64,000 nucleotides of DNA from an uncultured Coriobacteriales bacterium (GCA_934646835.1 CAKUES010000008.1:1-64000); one strand, 5' to 3'. Positions 51,833-59,754 are shown, counted from the stretch's first letter. The notes: generated by a model from the letters alone, not told the origin. Made by a program: numbers and translations.

Positions 51833-51857
51833 CTCTCTTCTGCATGCTCAGCAAATC

Positions 51858-51910
51858 GCGCCGCCGATGCCCCAATCTGACTGAGGCATCGGCGGCGCTC
51901 TTGCATTTTT
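51858..51910 (+). terminator. Terminator of the mur/ftsQ operon
   Basis: A perfect 14-bp stem (51858-51871 with 51885-51898), then TCTTGCATTTTT. It means ftsZ has its own promoter. Confidence 0.85.
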
Positions 51911-52035
51911 GGCCGCGTTTCGCGCTTTTGGGCGCGCCTGGCACGCACATCCATGCGACGCAAAATCACCAAATAGTGCCACTTTTGTGAAAAAGTTCGG
52001 TAAATGAGCGGCTACGGGGGGTTTACAGGGGTTTT

Positions 52036-52059
52036 CCAATGTCAACATTGGGGTACAAT
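52036..52059 (+). promoter_or_regulatory. ftsZ promoter with a palindrome in the spacer
   Basis: TACAAT (52054-52059) is a good -10. CCAATGTCAACATTGG (52036-52051), 6-bp arms around TCAA, ends 2 bp before it and could be an operator. A -35 is weak (TTTTCC at 52032). Confidence 0.45.
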
Positions 52060-52139
52060 GCCAAAAGCTAGGCTTTGGGTCACTGTGTCCAAAGCTTGAT
52101 TTCAACGTAGAACGAAATGCAATAAATGGAGGAACTCGA

Positions 52140-53270
52140 ATGGCCGATTATGTAGGAAACGACCACCTCGCCGTCATCAAGGTTGTTGGTGTCGGTGGCG
52201 GCGGCACTAATGCTGTCAACCGAATGGTCGAGGCTGGCGTCAAAGGCGTCGAGTTCATCGCCGTCAATACTGACCGCCAGGCTCTGCTGATGTCCGATGC
52301 GGATCGCACCGTGCACATCGGCGAGGAGCTCACCCGCGGTCTCGGTGCAGGCGCAAACCCGGAGATCGGCTGCCAGGCCGCCGAGGAGTCCCGCGCAGAG
52401 ATTCGGGAAGCACTGGCCGGCGCTGACATGGTCTTCGTCACTGCTGGCGAGGGCGGCGGCACCGGTACCGGTGCAGCTCCCGTTGTCGCAGAGATCGCCA
52501 TGGAGGAGATCGGCGCGCTGACCGTCGGCATCGTCACCAAGCCCTTCGGCTTCGAGGGCCGCAAGCGCATGAGCCAGGCAGAAGAGGGCATCGCTCTGCT
52601 CTCCCAGAAGGTCGACACCCTCATCGTCATCCCCAACGACCGCCTGCTGCAGGTCATCGAGAAGCGCACTTCCATGCTCGATGCCTTCCGCATCGCGGAC
52701 GATATCCTGCGCCAGGGCACCCAGGGCATCACCGACCTGATCACCATCCCCGGCCTCATCAACCTCGACTTCGCAGACGTCCGCTCCATCATGAAGGACT
52801 CCGGCTCCGCAATGATGGGTATCGGCGTTGCTTCTGGCGAGAACCGCGCTGCAGACGCTGCGACCCAGGCTATCAGCTCCAAGCTGCTCGAGAGCTCCAT
52901 CGTCGGCGCCGATCGCATCCTCTTCTCCATCACCGGCTCCTCTGACATGGGTCTGGCAGAGATCTCCGAGGCATCCGACATCATCAACTCCGCTGCAGAC
53001 GAGAACGCCAACATCATCTTCGGTACCGTTATCGATGATTCCATGGATGATCAGATCCGCGTCACCGTCATCGCAACTGGCTTCGACGGCACGGAGAAGC
53101 AGCCCCAGATGCCGCTGACCACCCCGGTGAGCAACCCTGTCACCTATGCCGCTCCTGCTCAGCAGACTGCTGCTCAGCCCCAGCGCGCCCGCTACACGGA
53201 TCCGGAGCCCCAGGTCGACTCCATGTTCGACGACGACATCCCGGACTTCCTCAAGCGCAACCGTTACTAG
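52140..53270 (+). CDS. ftsZ: Cell division protein FtsZ
   Basis: 376 aa tubulin-like GTPase that forms the Z ring. GTP contacts GVGGGGTNAVNRM (residues 17-29), the tubulin signature GGGTGTGAAP (about 105-114), synergy loop NLDFADVR and the C-terminal peptide DDDIPDFLKRNRY, which binds SepF and other anchors. GGAGG is 8 nt before the ATG. It is set apart from ftsQ by a terminator and from pgeF by another. No ftsA is present and sepF lies downstream, the actinobacterial pattern. Confidence 0.98.
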   Translation: MADYVGNDHLAVIKVVGVGGGGTNAVNRMVEAGVKGVEFIAVNTDRQALLMSDADRTVHIGEELTRGLGAGANPEIGCQAAEESRAEIREALAGADMVFVTAGEGGGTGTGAAPVVAEIAMEEIGALTVGIVTKPFGFEGRKRMSQAEEGIALLSQKVDTLIVIPNDRLLQVIEKRTSMLDAFRIADDILRQGTQGITDLITIPGLINLDFADVRSIMKDSGSAMMGIGVASGENRAADAATQAISSKLLESSIVGADRILFSITGSSDMGLAEISEASDIINSAADENANIIFGTVIDDSMDDQIRVTVIATGFDGTEKQPQMPLTTPVSNPVTYAAPAQQTAAQPQRARYTDPEPQVDSMFDDDIPDFLKRNRY

Positions 53271-53293
53271 GATCAAACCTGTCGAGGTAGCTC

Positions 53294-54142
53294 ATGAGCT
53301 TTGCAAGCAAGCCTCTGCCAGCCCCGAAGCTGGCAGAGGCTTCTTTTTATAACAACGATAACAAGATCTGCGTCCTCACCGACGAGGCGCTCTTTGCAGC
53401 TTGCGGCCTGCGCATCGCCTTCACCGAGCGCATGGGGGGCACGAGCACAGCCCCCTATGCGAGCCTCAACTTGGGCGATCATGTGAAAGACGAGCTCGCC
53501 TGCGTTGAGGAGAACCGCCTTCGTTTGATGCGTGCCATGGGGGTTTGCGGTGAGGACGAGGCCAAGCTCGTCGTGCCCAACCAGGTGCACGGGGACGTGG
53601 TGCTGAGCGTTGGCGACGACGTGGCGGCGACGTATGCCAAGGTGCGCGAGGGTGCGGACGGCATCGTCTGCACGCGTCCTGGCGTGCCCGTGCTCCTGTG
53701 CTTTGCCGATTGCGTGCCCGTCGTCTGCGTGGCGCCTGATGGTAGCTTTGCCGTCCTCCACGCAGGCTGGCGTGGGGCGATTGCCGATATCGCAGGCCAG
53801 GGGCTGGCGCGCCTGGTGCATGAGGCCGGGTTCGAGCCTGCGCAGTGCAACGCCTATATCGGCCCGCATATCGGGGCATGCTGCTATGAGACCTCGCAAG
53901 AGATCCTCGATCGCTTTGTCGAGCGCTATGGCAGCGCATGCGACGTCGGCGCGCGCCATCTGGACCTCGGTGCAGCCGTCAAGGCCTCGCTTATCGAGGC
54001 CGGAGCGAGGCCGGAGAGGATATGCGACAGCATGTCGTGTACTTCATGCAACAACGACCGCTTCTTCTCCTATCGCGCCGATGGCGGCGTCACCGGTCGC
54101 CATGCCGCCTTCGCCTATCGACGGGAGGCAGGGAAACGCTGA
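53294..54142 (+). CDS. pgeF: Peptidoglycan editing factor / purine nucleoside phosphorylase PgeF (YfiH, laccase-fold)
   Basis: 282 aa of the YfiH/PgeF (DUF152) family. The three metal-site regions are present: VPNQVHGDVV (His), LLCFADCVPVVCV (Cys) and LHAGWRGAI (His), plus GPHIGACCYE. Members remove UDP-MurNAc-L-Ser errors or act on purine nucleosides. Two oddities: a 12-bp terminator hairpin lies over codons 7-16, and the last codons and stop (GGG AAA CGC TGA) are the terminal repeat of a family B element, so the C-terminus is set by the insertion. No in-frame start between the hairpin and the fold was found. Confidence 0.9.
   Translation: MSFASKPLPAPKLAEASFYNNDNKICVLTDEALFAACGLRIAFTERMGGTSTAPYASLNLGDHVKDELACVEENRLRLMRAMGVCGEDEAKLVVPNQVHGDVVLSVGDDVAATYAKVREGADGIVCTRPGVPVLLCFADCVPVVCVAPDGSFAVLHAGWRGAIADIAGQGLARLVHEAGFEPAQCNAYIGPHIGACCYETSQEILDRFVERYGSACDVGARHLDLGAAVKASLIEAGARPERICDSMSCTSCNNDRFFSYRADGGVTGRHAAFAYRREAGKR
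53311..53349 (+). terminator. Perfect terminator inside the start of pgeF
   Basis: GCCTCTGCCAGC (53311-53322), loop CCCGAA, exact complement (53329-53340), then TTCTTTTTAT. It is the natural end of the ftsZ mRNA but overlaps pgeF codons 7-19, so pgeF expression from the ftsZ promoter needs readthrough, perhaps helped by ribosomes at the pgeF start. Confidence 0.85.
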
Positions 54143-54240
54143 TTAAGGGAGATGCTTGCCGCACACGATTAGCAAAGCCGCTGGTTACGTAGGGGAGGGA
54201 CCCTGTCCCTCCCCCATAAGCCTCGCATGCAAAGGGTGCT
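54131..54240. mobile_element. Family B element, copy 6, right end degraded
   Basis: It begins GGGAAACGCTGATTAAGGGA inside pgeF, keeps GCCGCTGGTTACGTAGGGGA and the G/C hairpin, then decays after CATAAGCCTCGCAT without the second terminal repeat. Next come two other hairpins, GGGGTCGAA-TTTG-TTCGACCCC (54259-54280) and GCAAGGAG/CTCCTTGC (54294-54322), before yggS. Confidence 0.75.
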
Positions 54241-54414
54241 GGCTGGTTGATGTGCGTAGGGGTCGAATTTGTTCGACCCCACCTTGCAAAAAAGCAAGGA
54301 GCTCAGAGGCACTGCTCCTTGCGCATTGAGGCGACCTGCCTCTATATGGTTTTGAAGCCTGCGCAAGATACGGCAACCGCGTGGCCTGCGCAAACAAAGA
54401 GAAAGGACGACATA

Positions 54415-55101
54415 ATGTCGCTTAAAGAGCGTTGGGACTCCACCGTTGCGGACGTGGCGGAGATCTGCCGCAGCTGCAACCGCAAGCCTGAGGATGTCCG
54501 CATCATCGCGGTGAGCAAGACCGTCGAGCCGCCTGTCGTCGCTGAGGCCATCGCCGCCGGTGCGGTCGACTTTGGCGAGAACCGCACCCAGCCTTTCAAT
54601 GAGAAGTTCAATCTCTATCCTCAGGTCAACTGGCACCTTATCGGCCAGCTCCAGAGTCGAAAGGCCAAGGAGGTCGTCGGCAAGGCCTGCCTCATCCACT
54701 CTCTCGACCGCGCGTCTCTCCTTCATGCCGTACAGAAGGAGGCGCAGAAGCTGCAGGTCATCCAGGACATGCTCATCGAGGTCAGCATCTCCGGCGAGGA
54801 GAGCAAGGGCGGCATCGCCCCCGCTGACGTGCCTGCCTTGCTCGAGGAGGTCCAGTCTTGCCCCAACGTCCGCATCAAGGGTCTCATGACCATGGCACCG
54901 CAGGGCGACATGGACCTTGCGCGGAGAACTTTTGAAGGATTGAGAATTCTGTCTGAAGAACTACAGGGCGAGTACGGCACCCGTGATAAACTCGACTTTA
55001 TCGAACTTTCCATGGGTATGTCGGAAGACTACGCAGCCGCGATTGCAGAGGGCGCGACCATGGTGAGGATCGGCAGGAGAATTTTCAGCGAGAGCTTCTA
55101 G
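54415..55101 (+). CDS. YggS-family PLP homeostasis protein
   Basis: 228 aa single-domain TIM barrel that binds pyridoxal phosphate and maintains its pool, with no known catalysis. VRIIAVSKTVEP holds the PLP lysine (Lys35), FGENRTQ, WHLIGQLQSRKAK and the C-terminal LSMGMSEDYAAAIAEGATMVRIG phosphate-binding end are conserved. GAAAGG is at -12. It stands at the head of the sepF-proC-yggT-divIVA run, as in many Gram-positives. Confidence 0.93.
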   Translation: MSLKERWDSTVADVAEICRSCNRKPEDVRIIAVSKTVEPPVVAEAIAAGAVDFGENRTQPFNEKFNLYPQVNWHLIGQLQSRKAKEVVGKACLIHSLDRASLLHAVQKEAQKLQVIQDMLIEVSISGEESKGGIAPADVPALLEEVQSCPNVRIKGLMTMAPQGDMDLARRTFEGLRILSEELQGEYGTRDKLDFIELSMGMSEDYAAAIAEGATMVRIGRRIFSESF

Positions 55102-55141
55102 CAGCTAGACGGCTCTTTTTTCAGATATTTCGGAGGATACC

Positions 55142-55867
55142 GTGGGCGTTTTCGACAACATGAAGTCAAAGCTCGGTTTTGGGGGCCAGCCTGAGTGGCA
55201 GGAGGAACCCTATCAGCCCTACGACGAGGCACCTTATGATGATTACGGCAATGGCCAGCCGCTTGATGACGGCTATGACGTCGCTCCCGCAAACAACGAC
55301 CTTCTGAGCTTTGACAGCTACAACCCGGATAACTTCGCCCACGTCAACCTCAACTCCGACCGCGAGATCAAGGTTGCCTCCATGGGCGACAGCGACGACG
55401 CCTACTTCTCCTCGCATCGCAGCAGCGGCTATGGTTCCAACATCGGCACCAGTGCCTCGCGTTCCTCGAACGTACGCTCCTTCAATAGCGCCTCGAGCTC
55501 TTCTCGCAGCTCCTCTTCCTGGGACAGCCCCGAGAGCCCGGCGTTTCGCGGTGCAGCGGACTTCGTGAACTCCATCAGCTCCCGTCGCAACAACCCGGCA
55601 GAGCACCTCGCCATCGTCAAGGCCTACAGCTACGGCGACGCAGAGGATGTGGGCACGAGCCTGCGCGAGGGCAAGGTCGTCGTGTTGGTTCTCACCAATA
55701 CCCGCCCGGAGCTGGCAAAGCGCATCCTCGACTTCTCCTTTGGCGCTGCCTCCGTCCTTAACGCGACGGTCGACAAGCTCGCCGAGAAGGTCTTCGTCAT
55801 CTCCCGTGGCGCCAAGAGCCTCACGGATGCAGAGACCGATTATCTGCATGAGCAGGGCGTCCTCTAA
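55142..55867 (+). CDS. sepF: Cell division protein SepF
   Basis: 241 aa. An N-terminal amphipathic membrane-binding helix (GVFDNMKSKLGFG), a long acidic then Ser-rich linker (20-140) and the C-terminal DUF552 domain (about 150-235: AIVKAYSYGDAEDVGTSLREG and RRILDFSFG-like RILDFSFGAA). It anchors FtsZ to the membrane, which makes it the likely substitute for FtsA. The GTG at 55142 has GGAGG about 4 nt upstream. Confidence 0.93.
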   Translation: MGVFDNMKSKLGFGGQPEWQEEPYQPYDEAPYDDYGNGQPLDDGYDVAPANNDLLSFDSYNPDNFAHVNLNSDREIKVASMGDSDDAYFSSHRSSGYGSNIGTSASRSSNVRSFNSASSSSRSSSSWDSPESPAFRGAADFVNSISSRRNNPAEHLAIVKAYSYGDAEDVGTSLREGKVVVLVLTNTRPELAKRILDFSFGAASVLNATVDKLAEKVFVISRGAKSLTDAETDYLHEQGVL

Positions 55868-55868
55868 G

Positions 55869-56711
55869 ATGGGGGCTTCGATGGGCATGGAAAACAGCCT
55901 TGCGAGCAGGATCGGCCGCATCGCGGTCATCGGCGCGGGCAACATGGGCCAGGCGATTATCGCCGGGCTTCTGGGCATCGACGGCATCGAGCCGTCGGCT
56001 GTCAGCGTTGCCAACCCATCGCTAGAAAAACGACAGCATGTCGCACAAACTTACGGCGTCGCCACCTTCGAGGATAACGTCGACGTGCTTCCCGCTGACA
56101 CGGTGTTTCTCGCCGTGAAGCCTGCGAAGGCATGCGAGGTCGCCTCGCAGCTTGCCGCGGCGGGCCTGGGCGACGCGCTCGTCGTGAGCGTGGCCGCCGG
56201 CATCTCCACTGCCAAGCTCGCAGCGGCCTTGGGCGCTTGCGCGCGCGTCGTGCGCGTCATGCCCAACACCCCGCTCACTATCGGTGCCGGCATGTCCGGC
56301 ATCAGCGGAGGTGCGCATGCGAGCGAGGCAGACGTCGAGCTCGTGCGCGAGGTCTTCGCCTCCATGGGCGGCGCTGTGGTGGTGGACGAGGACAAACAAG
56401 ACATCGTGACTGCCATCAGCGGCAGCGGCCCTGCCTACTTCGAGCTCTTCGTGCAGTCCATGGCCAAGGCGGGAGAGTCCCTCGGCCTGGCTTACGAGGA
56501 CTCCCTCGAGCTCGCCCTCAAGACCATGCTAGGTACGGCCAAGATGATCGACGAGACGCACCAGGACCTCGACGCTGCCATCAAGGCCGTCAGCAGCCCT
56601 GGCGGCACGACGGTCGCCGCGCTTGACGCCATGAGGGCCGGCAACATAGAGACTACTATCGCCGCAGGAGTTGCCGCTGCGGCCAGACGATCCAAGGAGC
56701 TTGGCGCCTAG
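55869..56711 (+). CDS. proC: Pyrroline-5-carboxylate reductase
   Basis: About 280 aa. It reduces P5C to proline with NAD(P)H. IAVIGAGNMGQAIIAGLL is the dinucleotide loop, VFLAVKPAKACEV and VVRVMPNTPLTIGAGMSGIS follow, and the C-terminal dimer domain has SGSGPAYFELF and SSPGGTTVAAL. ATGs at 55869, 55881 and 55887 are all in frame and none has a clear SD, so the exact start is open. It overlaps yggT at TAGTG. Confidence 0.92.
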   Translation: MGASMGMENSLASRIGRIAVIGAGNMGQAIIAGLLGIDGIEPSAVSVANPSLEKRQHVAQTYGVATFEDNVDVLPADTVFLAVKPAKACEVASQLAAAGLGDALVVSVAAGISTAKLAAALGACARVVRVMPNTPLTIGAGMSGISGGAHASEADVELVREVFASMGGAVVVDEDKQDIVTAISGSGPAYFELFVQSMAKAGESLGLAYEDSLELALKTMLGTAKMIDETHQDLDAAIKAVSSPGGTTVAALDAMRAGNIETTIAAGVAAAARRSKELGA

Positions 56712-56989
56712 TGGCTATCTACACCATCTTCATGACCGCCGTCGACTTCTACGTCGGCATTATCATCATCTACATCCTCATGAGCTGGATTCCCAACATG
56801 GGTGGAATCGTCGCTGATGTCTACGAGGGTCTGGGCCGCATCTGCGATCCGTACCTCGACCTCTTCAAGCGCTTGATTCCGCCGATCGGCGGCTCCGGCA
56901 TGGCGGTTGACTTCAGTCCCATCCTTGCCATCCTTGTCCTGCAAGTGGCGGCAAGGTTTATCGGCAGGCTACTGTTGCAGTTCTTGTAA
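56711..56989 (+). CDS. YggT family membrane protein
   Basis: 92 aa with two membrane segments (about 7-27 and 70-90). DPYLDLFKRLIPPIGG is the conserved YggT loop (xPYLxxFRxxIPP). The role is not settled, and the family is linked to division or osmotic behaviour by its position between proC and divIVA. The GTG start overlaps the proC stop. Confidence 0.88.
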   Translation: MAIYTIFMTAVDFYVGIIIIYILMSWIPNMGGIVADVYEGLGRICDPYLDLFKRLIPPIGGSGMAVDFSPILAILVLQVAARFIGRLLLQFL

Positions 56990-57003
56990 GGAGGAACGAA
57001 CGT

Positions 57004-57771
57004 ATGAGCATTACCGCAATGGACATCCAGCAGCAGGGCTTCGAGCACTCGCTGCGTGGCTATGACGTTGAGCAGGTCGACGACTTCCTCGAGCGAGTTG
57101 CGACGGAGGTTGGCGAGATGACCAAGGAGATCGACGATCTCAAGGCCCAGCTCGCTGCTGCACCTCAGGCGTCCCAGGCTGTCGAGCAGCCCGCTTCCGG
57201 CGAGGCCGATCGCATCGCCCAGGCAGAGGCCGCCGCAAAGGCCGCGGCGGACCAAGCACGTGCCATCGCAACCCAGGCCAAGGCGACCGAGGACGAGCTC
57301 GCCCGCGCCAAGGCGACTATCGCCGAGCTCAACAAGAAGCTCGCGGAGAAGGACACGATGGACTCCACCATCTCCAACGCCTTCATCTCCGCCCAGCGCG
57401 CCGCAGATACCATGCTGACGGAGGCTCGCAACTCCGCAGATGCCCTCAAGGAAGAGGCCCGCGCAGAGGGCGAGCGCATCTACCGCGAGTCCGAGGCCAA
57501 GGCTCGTGACTTCATCCGCGAGGCACTGCTCGAAAAGCAGCGCATCGAGAATGAGATCGACGCGCTCAGCACCTCTTGCGACGAGTTCCGCGCTCAGTAC
57601 CGCTCCTTGGTCGAGCACTTCGCGTCCGAGGCCGATCGTCGCTTTAGCGACGTCAAGCCCCCCGTTGTCTCTGAGGCTGCAGTCTCTGCGGCGCTGCCCG
57701 TTATTGAGGGCGCTCCCGATGTTGACGACGATGCTCCCATCGCCGACGACATGATTGAGGAGATTGACTAG
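57004..57771 (+). CDS. divIVA: DivIVA-family cell division / polar protein
   Basis: 255 aa. The N-terminal membrane-curvature domain (ITAMDIQQQGFEHSLRGYDVEQVDDFLERV) is followed by coiled coils (40-60 and 90-200) broken by an Ala/Gln-rich stretch, then an acidic tail. DivIVA marks poles and septa and in Actinobacteria guides polar growth. GGAGG is 6 nt before the ATG. Confidence 0.92.
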   Translation: MSITAMDIQQQGFEHSLRGYDVEQVDDFLERVATEVGEMTKEIDDLKAQLAAAPQASQAVEQPASGEADRIAQAEAAAKAAADQARAIATQAKATEDELARAKATIAELNKKLAEKDTMDSTISNAFISAQRAADTMLTEARNSADALKEEARAEGERIYRESEAKARDFIREALLEKQRIENEIDALSTSCDEFRAQYRSLVEHFASEADRRFSDVKPPVVSEAAVSAALPVIEGAPDVDDDAPIADDMIEEID

Positions 57772-57774
57772 TAC

Positions 57775-58044
57775 ATGAGGATTGCTGTCGTCGTCACGCC
57801 CAAGTCCGGCAAGGACGCTGTTGCCGGTTGGGTGGTTGACGCCAACGGCGAGCGCGAGCTTGCCGTGAAGGTGACGGCTGCTCCGGAGAAAGGCAAGGCA
57901 ACCAAGGCGGTCTGCAAAACGCTGGCCGCCTTCTTTGGCGTCTCCAAGAGCAGCGTCGAGTGCGTGCGCGGCGACTTGAGCCGGCACAAGATGATCGAGA
58001 TTCCCATCACAGAAGAAGAGCTGGCTGCCAAGCTGCCGCTATAG
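57775..58044 (+). CDS. DUF167 (YggU) family protein
   Basis: 89 aa. VVVTPKSGKDAVAGW, ELAVKVTAAPEKGKATKAV and the C-terminal KSSVECVRGDLSRHKMIEI match the DUF167 family, a small fold of unknown function that commonly ends this yggS-yggT cluster. It starts 3 nt after divIVA. Confidence 0.92.
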   Translation: MRIAVVVTPKSGKDAVAGWVVDANGERELAVKVTAAPEKGKATKAVCKTLAAFFGVSKSSVECVRGDLSRHKMIEIPITEEELAAKLPL

Positions 58045-58094
58045 CGCTTGTGCGCTTGGTGGATTCTGGTGCGCGTCGTTTGCGCAAGCTCTGG

Positions 58095-58100
58095 TACAAT
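58095..58100 (+). promoter_or_regulatory. -10 box of rnpB
   Basis: TACAAT, 9 nt before the base where the RNase P RNA P1 stem starts, so the primary transcript start should nearly coincide with the mature 5' end. Confidence 0.6.
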
Positions 58101-58108
58101 GGCTCCTT

Positions 58109-58461
58109 GCGAAAGCGGGCTGGACGACCGCGGTGTCGTGTAAGCGGCAATGAGGAAAGTCCGGGCTCCGCAGGGCAGGATGCCGGCTAACGGCCGGGCG
58201 GGGTGACCCGACGGACAGTGCCACAGAAAAGAAAACTCCCGTGCCTCGTGCGCGAGAAAAGCTGAAACGGTGCGGTAAGAGCGCACCAGTGTCGCAGTAA
58301 TGCGGCAGCTTGGTAAACCCCATCCGAAGCAAGGGCAAATAGGGACGCTATGGGTTGGCCCGACTCGCGTCCGGGTTGCCTGCTAGAGGGCGTCGGCAAC
58401 GGCGTTCGTAGATAAATGGTCGTCTTCAAAGACATAACCCGGCTTATAGGCTCGCTTTCGC
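58109..58461 (+). ncRNA. rnpB: RNase P RNA, bacterial type A
   Basis: About 353 nt. Outer P1 stem GCGAAAGCG (58109-58117) pairs with the end at 58453-58461. The universally conserved GAGGAAAGTCCGGGCTCC (58151 on), AGTGCCACAGAAA, the segment AGGGTGAAACGGTG-like GCTGAAACGGTGCGGTAAGAGC and, before the end, GTAGATAAATGG with GACATAACCCGGCTTATA identify it. It cleaves 5' leaders of tRNA precursors with the RnpA protein. Confidence 0.97.
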
Positions 58462-58480
58462 ACTATGTCATCATGCATCT

Positions 58481-58513
58481 GCAGGGGGAGGGACGAGAAG
58501 TCCCTCCCCCTGC
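58481..58513 (+). terminator. Hairpin after rnpB
   Basis: A perfect 14-bp stem (58481-58494 with 58500-58513) with a 5-nt loop. The following GTGTTTGAGG is only weakly T-rich. Confidence 0.55.
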
Positions 58514-58565
58514 GTGTTTGAGGCGGCCTTTTGGCCTCGCGTCAGCCTCATCGGGCTGGCGGGCC

Positions 58566-58596
58566 CCTCGTAGGCGCCAGACGAAGTCGGCGCCAC
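58566..58596. repeat. Palindromic repeat family A, copy 6
   Basis: CCTCGTAGGCGCCAGACGAA then GTCGGCGCCAC, in the same orientation as copy 1. The left flank (CGTCAGCCTCATCGGGCTGG) resembles that of copy 1, showing that the repeat unit exceeds the palindrome. Confidence 0.85.
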
Positions 58597-58669
58597 CGCT
58601 GCATCCGTGTTGCGGCCATGCGTCAGCCTCAACGGTCTGGAAACCCCACGTCGCCTCATCATGCAAAAA

Positions 58670-58704
58670 CCCCAGCTTCCTAATCGAAGCTGGGGCTTTT
58701 TGTT
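58670..58704. terminator. Bidirectional terminator
   Basis: A perfect 10-bp stem (58670-58679 with 58686-58695), CTTTTTGTTG on the + side and AAAAAC before it. It is the end of the - strand gene at 58723. Confidence 0.85.
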
Positions 58705-58722
58705 GTTTGTCTATCAGGTGCG

Positions 58723-59373
58723 CTAAAGCCTGGGAATCCTACTGGAGAGGCTTGCGTCGCTGTTGGCCTCCGGCTTGGCCGTCTGGGGCTTCGCGGCTGC
58801 CTTCTTGCGCTCCACGTGGATGGGGGGAAGATCCTCGCTCGAGATCTTGGCTGCCTGCTTGTTGTCATCAGCCTTCTTGAGATGTCCGCTCGTGACGGAG
58901 GCGAAGATGGCCTCGTGGACTTGTGCGGTAACGCTGTCCGCTGCTGCGTTGGCACTGACGGCGGGCTGCTTCTTGGCGGCGGGTTGCTCGGCCTCGCTAG
59001 CTGATTGGGGAGCTTGCTCGGCCTCTGCCTGAGGAACTGCCTTGCGGGAGTCCTTCTCGCGACGGCGCTTGAGCTCCTTGGTGCTCGCAAAGACGAGCGA
59101 GCTGCCGGGGTCGCGGCCCTCTGCCTGCTCCCAGTCGATCTCATGCAGGGGAGGCAGGGTGGTTAGCGCCTGAAGCCCGACGACTTCCTCTTTGAGCTTG
59201 GCGAGCTCTTTACGTGCGGCCCGGCCTCTGCTGGCGGAGGATATCCATGCGACGAGGAATATAACGGCGAGTATGAGCAGCGCTATGCTGATGATCACCC
59301 AGCCGTCAGTGATTCCGGTTATTGACATGATTTTGCCCATGACGGGCACCGATGTGAAGTCATAAGTATTCAT
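58723..59373 (-). CDS. Single-span membrane protein of unknown function
   Basis: 216 aa, not recognised. One membrane span at about 25-46 (IISIALLILAVIFLVAWIS), a short basic stretch, a coiled-coil start (AARKELAKLKEEVVGLQ), then a long Ala/Glu/Lys/Gln-rich region without order, ending in SSRIPRL. The design recalls small division- or wall-associated anchors, but that is only resemblance. The ATG at 59373 is 6 nt after a TGC-TACTAT extended -10, so it is probably leaderless. Later in-frame ATGs (residues 12 and 16) are alternatives. Confidence 0.65.
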   Translation of the reverse strand: MNTYDFTSVPVMGKIMSITGITDGWVIISIALLILAVIFLVAWISSASRGRAARKELAKLKEEVVGLQALTTLPPLHEIDWEQAEGRDPGSSLVFASTKELKRRREKDSRKAVPQAEAEQAPQSASEAEQPAAKKQPAVSANAAADSVTAQVHEAIFASVTSGHLKKADDNKQAAKISSEDLPPIHVERKKAAAKPQTAKPEANSDASLSSRIPRL

Positions 59374-59388
59374 AGGCTCATAGTAGCA
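59374..59388 (-). promoter_or_regulatory. Leaderless promoter of the membrane protein gene
   Basis: Read on the - strand: TGCTACTAT (extended -10), GAGCCT, ATG. The transcript should begin at or within a base of the start codon. Confidence 0.5.
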
Positions 59389-59422
59389 TCAGCGCGTGAA
59401 GCTGTGGTTAAGGTGGGCTTCG

Positions 59423-59440
59423 AAGTTTTTCGAAAAACTT
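59423..59440. promoter_or_regulatory. AAGTTTTTCGAAAAACTT palindrome
   Basis: A perfect 18-bp A/T-rich palindrome between the divergent membrane protein gene and the tRNA promoter, 11 bp upstream of the tRNA -35. It could act as an UP-like element or operator. Confidence 0.4.
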
Positions 59441-59451
59441 TAAAGTTTTCC

Positions 59452-59480
59452 TTGACGGAGGGGGTTTATATCCGTAATAT
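59452..59480 (+). promoter_or_regulatory. tRNA operon promoter
   Basis: TTGACG (59452-59457), 17 bp, TAATAT (59475-59480): the most consensus-like promoter in the window, starting near 59487, about 50 nt before tRNA-Gln. Confidence 0.75.
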
Positions 59481-59535
59481 ATCTTCTCGCGTCAGGGCAC
59501 GAAGCACTTAGCCAAGACGCAAGAAAGCGCCAAAC

Positions 59536-59609
59536 TGGGGCGTCGTCTAATGGTAGGACAGCGGATTCTGGTTCCGTCAGTGAGGGTTCGACTCCTTCCG
59601 CCCCAGCCA
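59536..59609 (+). tRNA. tRNA-Gln (CUG)
   Basis: Acceptor TGGGGCG pairs with CGCCCCA, anticodon arm GCGGA-TTCTGGT-TCCGT gives CTG, T-arm GGTTCGACTCC is canonical. CCA is encoded. Confidence 0.95.
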
Positions 59610-59618
59610 AAGCCTTAT

Positions 59619-59695
59619 GGCCTGTTCGTCTAGCGGTTTAGGACGCCGCCCTCTCAAGGCGGAGATCACGGGTTCGAATCCCGTACAGGCTGCCA
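59619..59695 (+). tRNA. tRNA-Glu (CUC), copy 1
   Basis: Acceptor GGCCTGT/ACAGGCT, anticodon arm CCGCC-CTCTCAA-GGCGG gives CTC, T-arm GGGTTCGAATCCC, encoded CCA. 9 nt after tRNA-Gln. Confidence 0.95.
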
Positions 59696-59754
59696 CCAAC
59701 ACCTGGCTCACTTCTAAAGAGCCGTTTTGATAAAGCTGCTGTGCAGCAACATAT

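Noticed and set aside
54247..54414. N-terminal extension of the YggS gene from 54247
   Set aside because: The added residues have no family likeness and cross two hairpins. ATG 54415 has an SD sequence and the usual family start.
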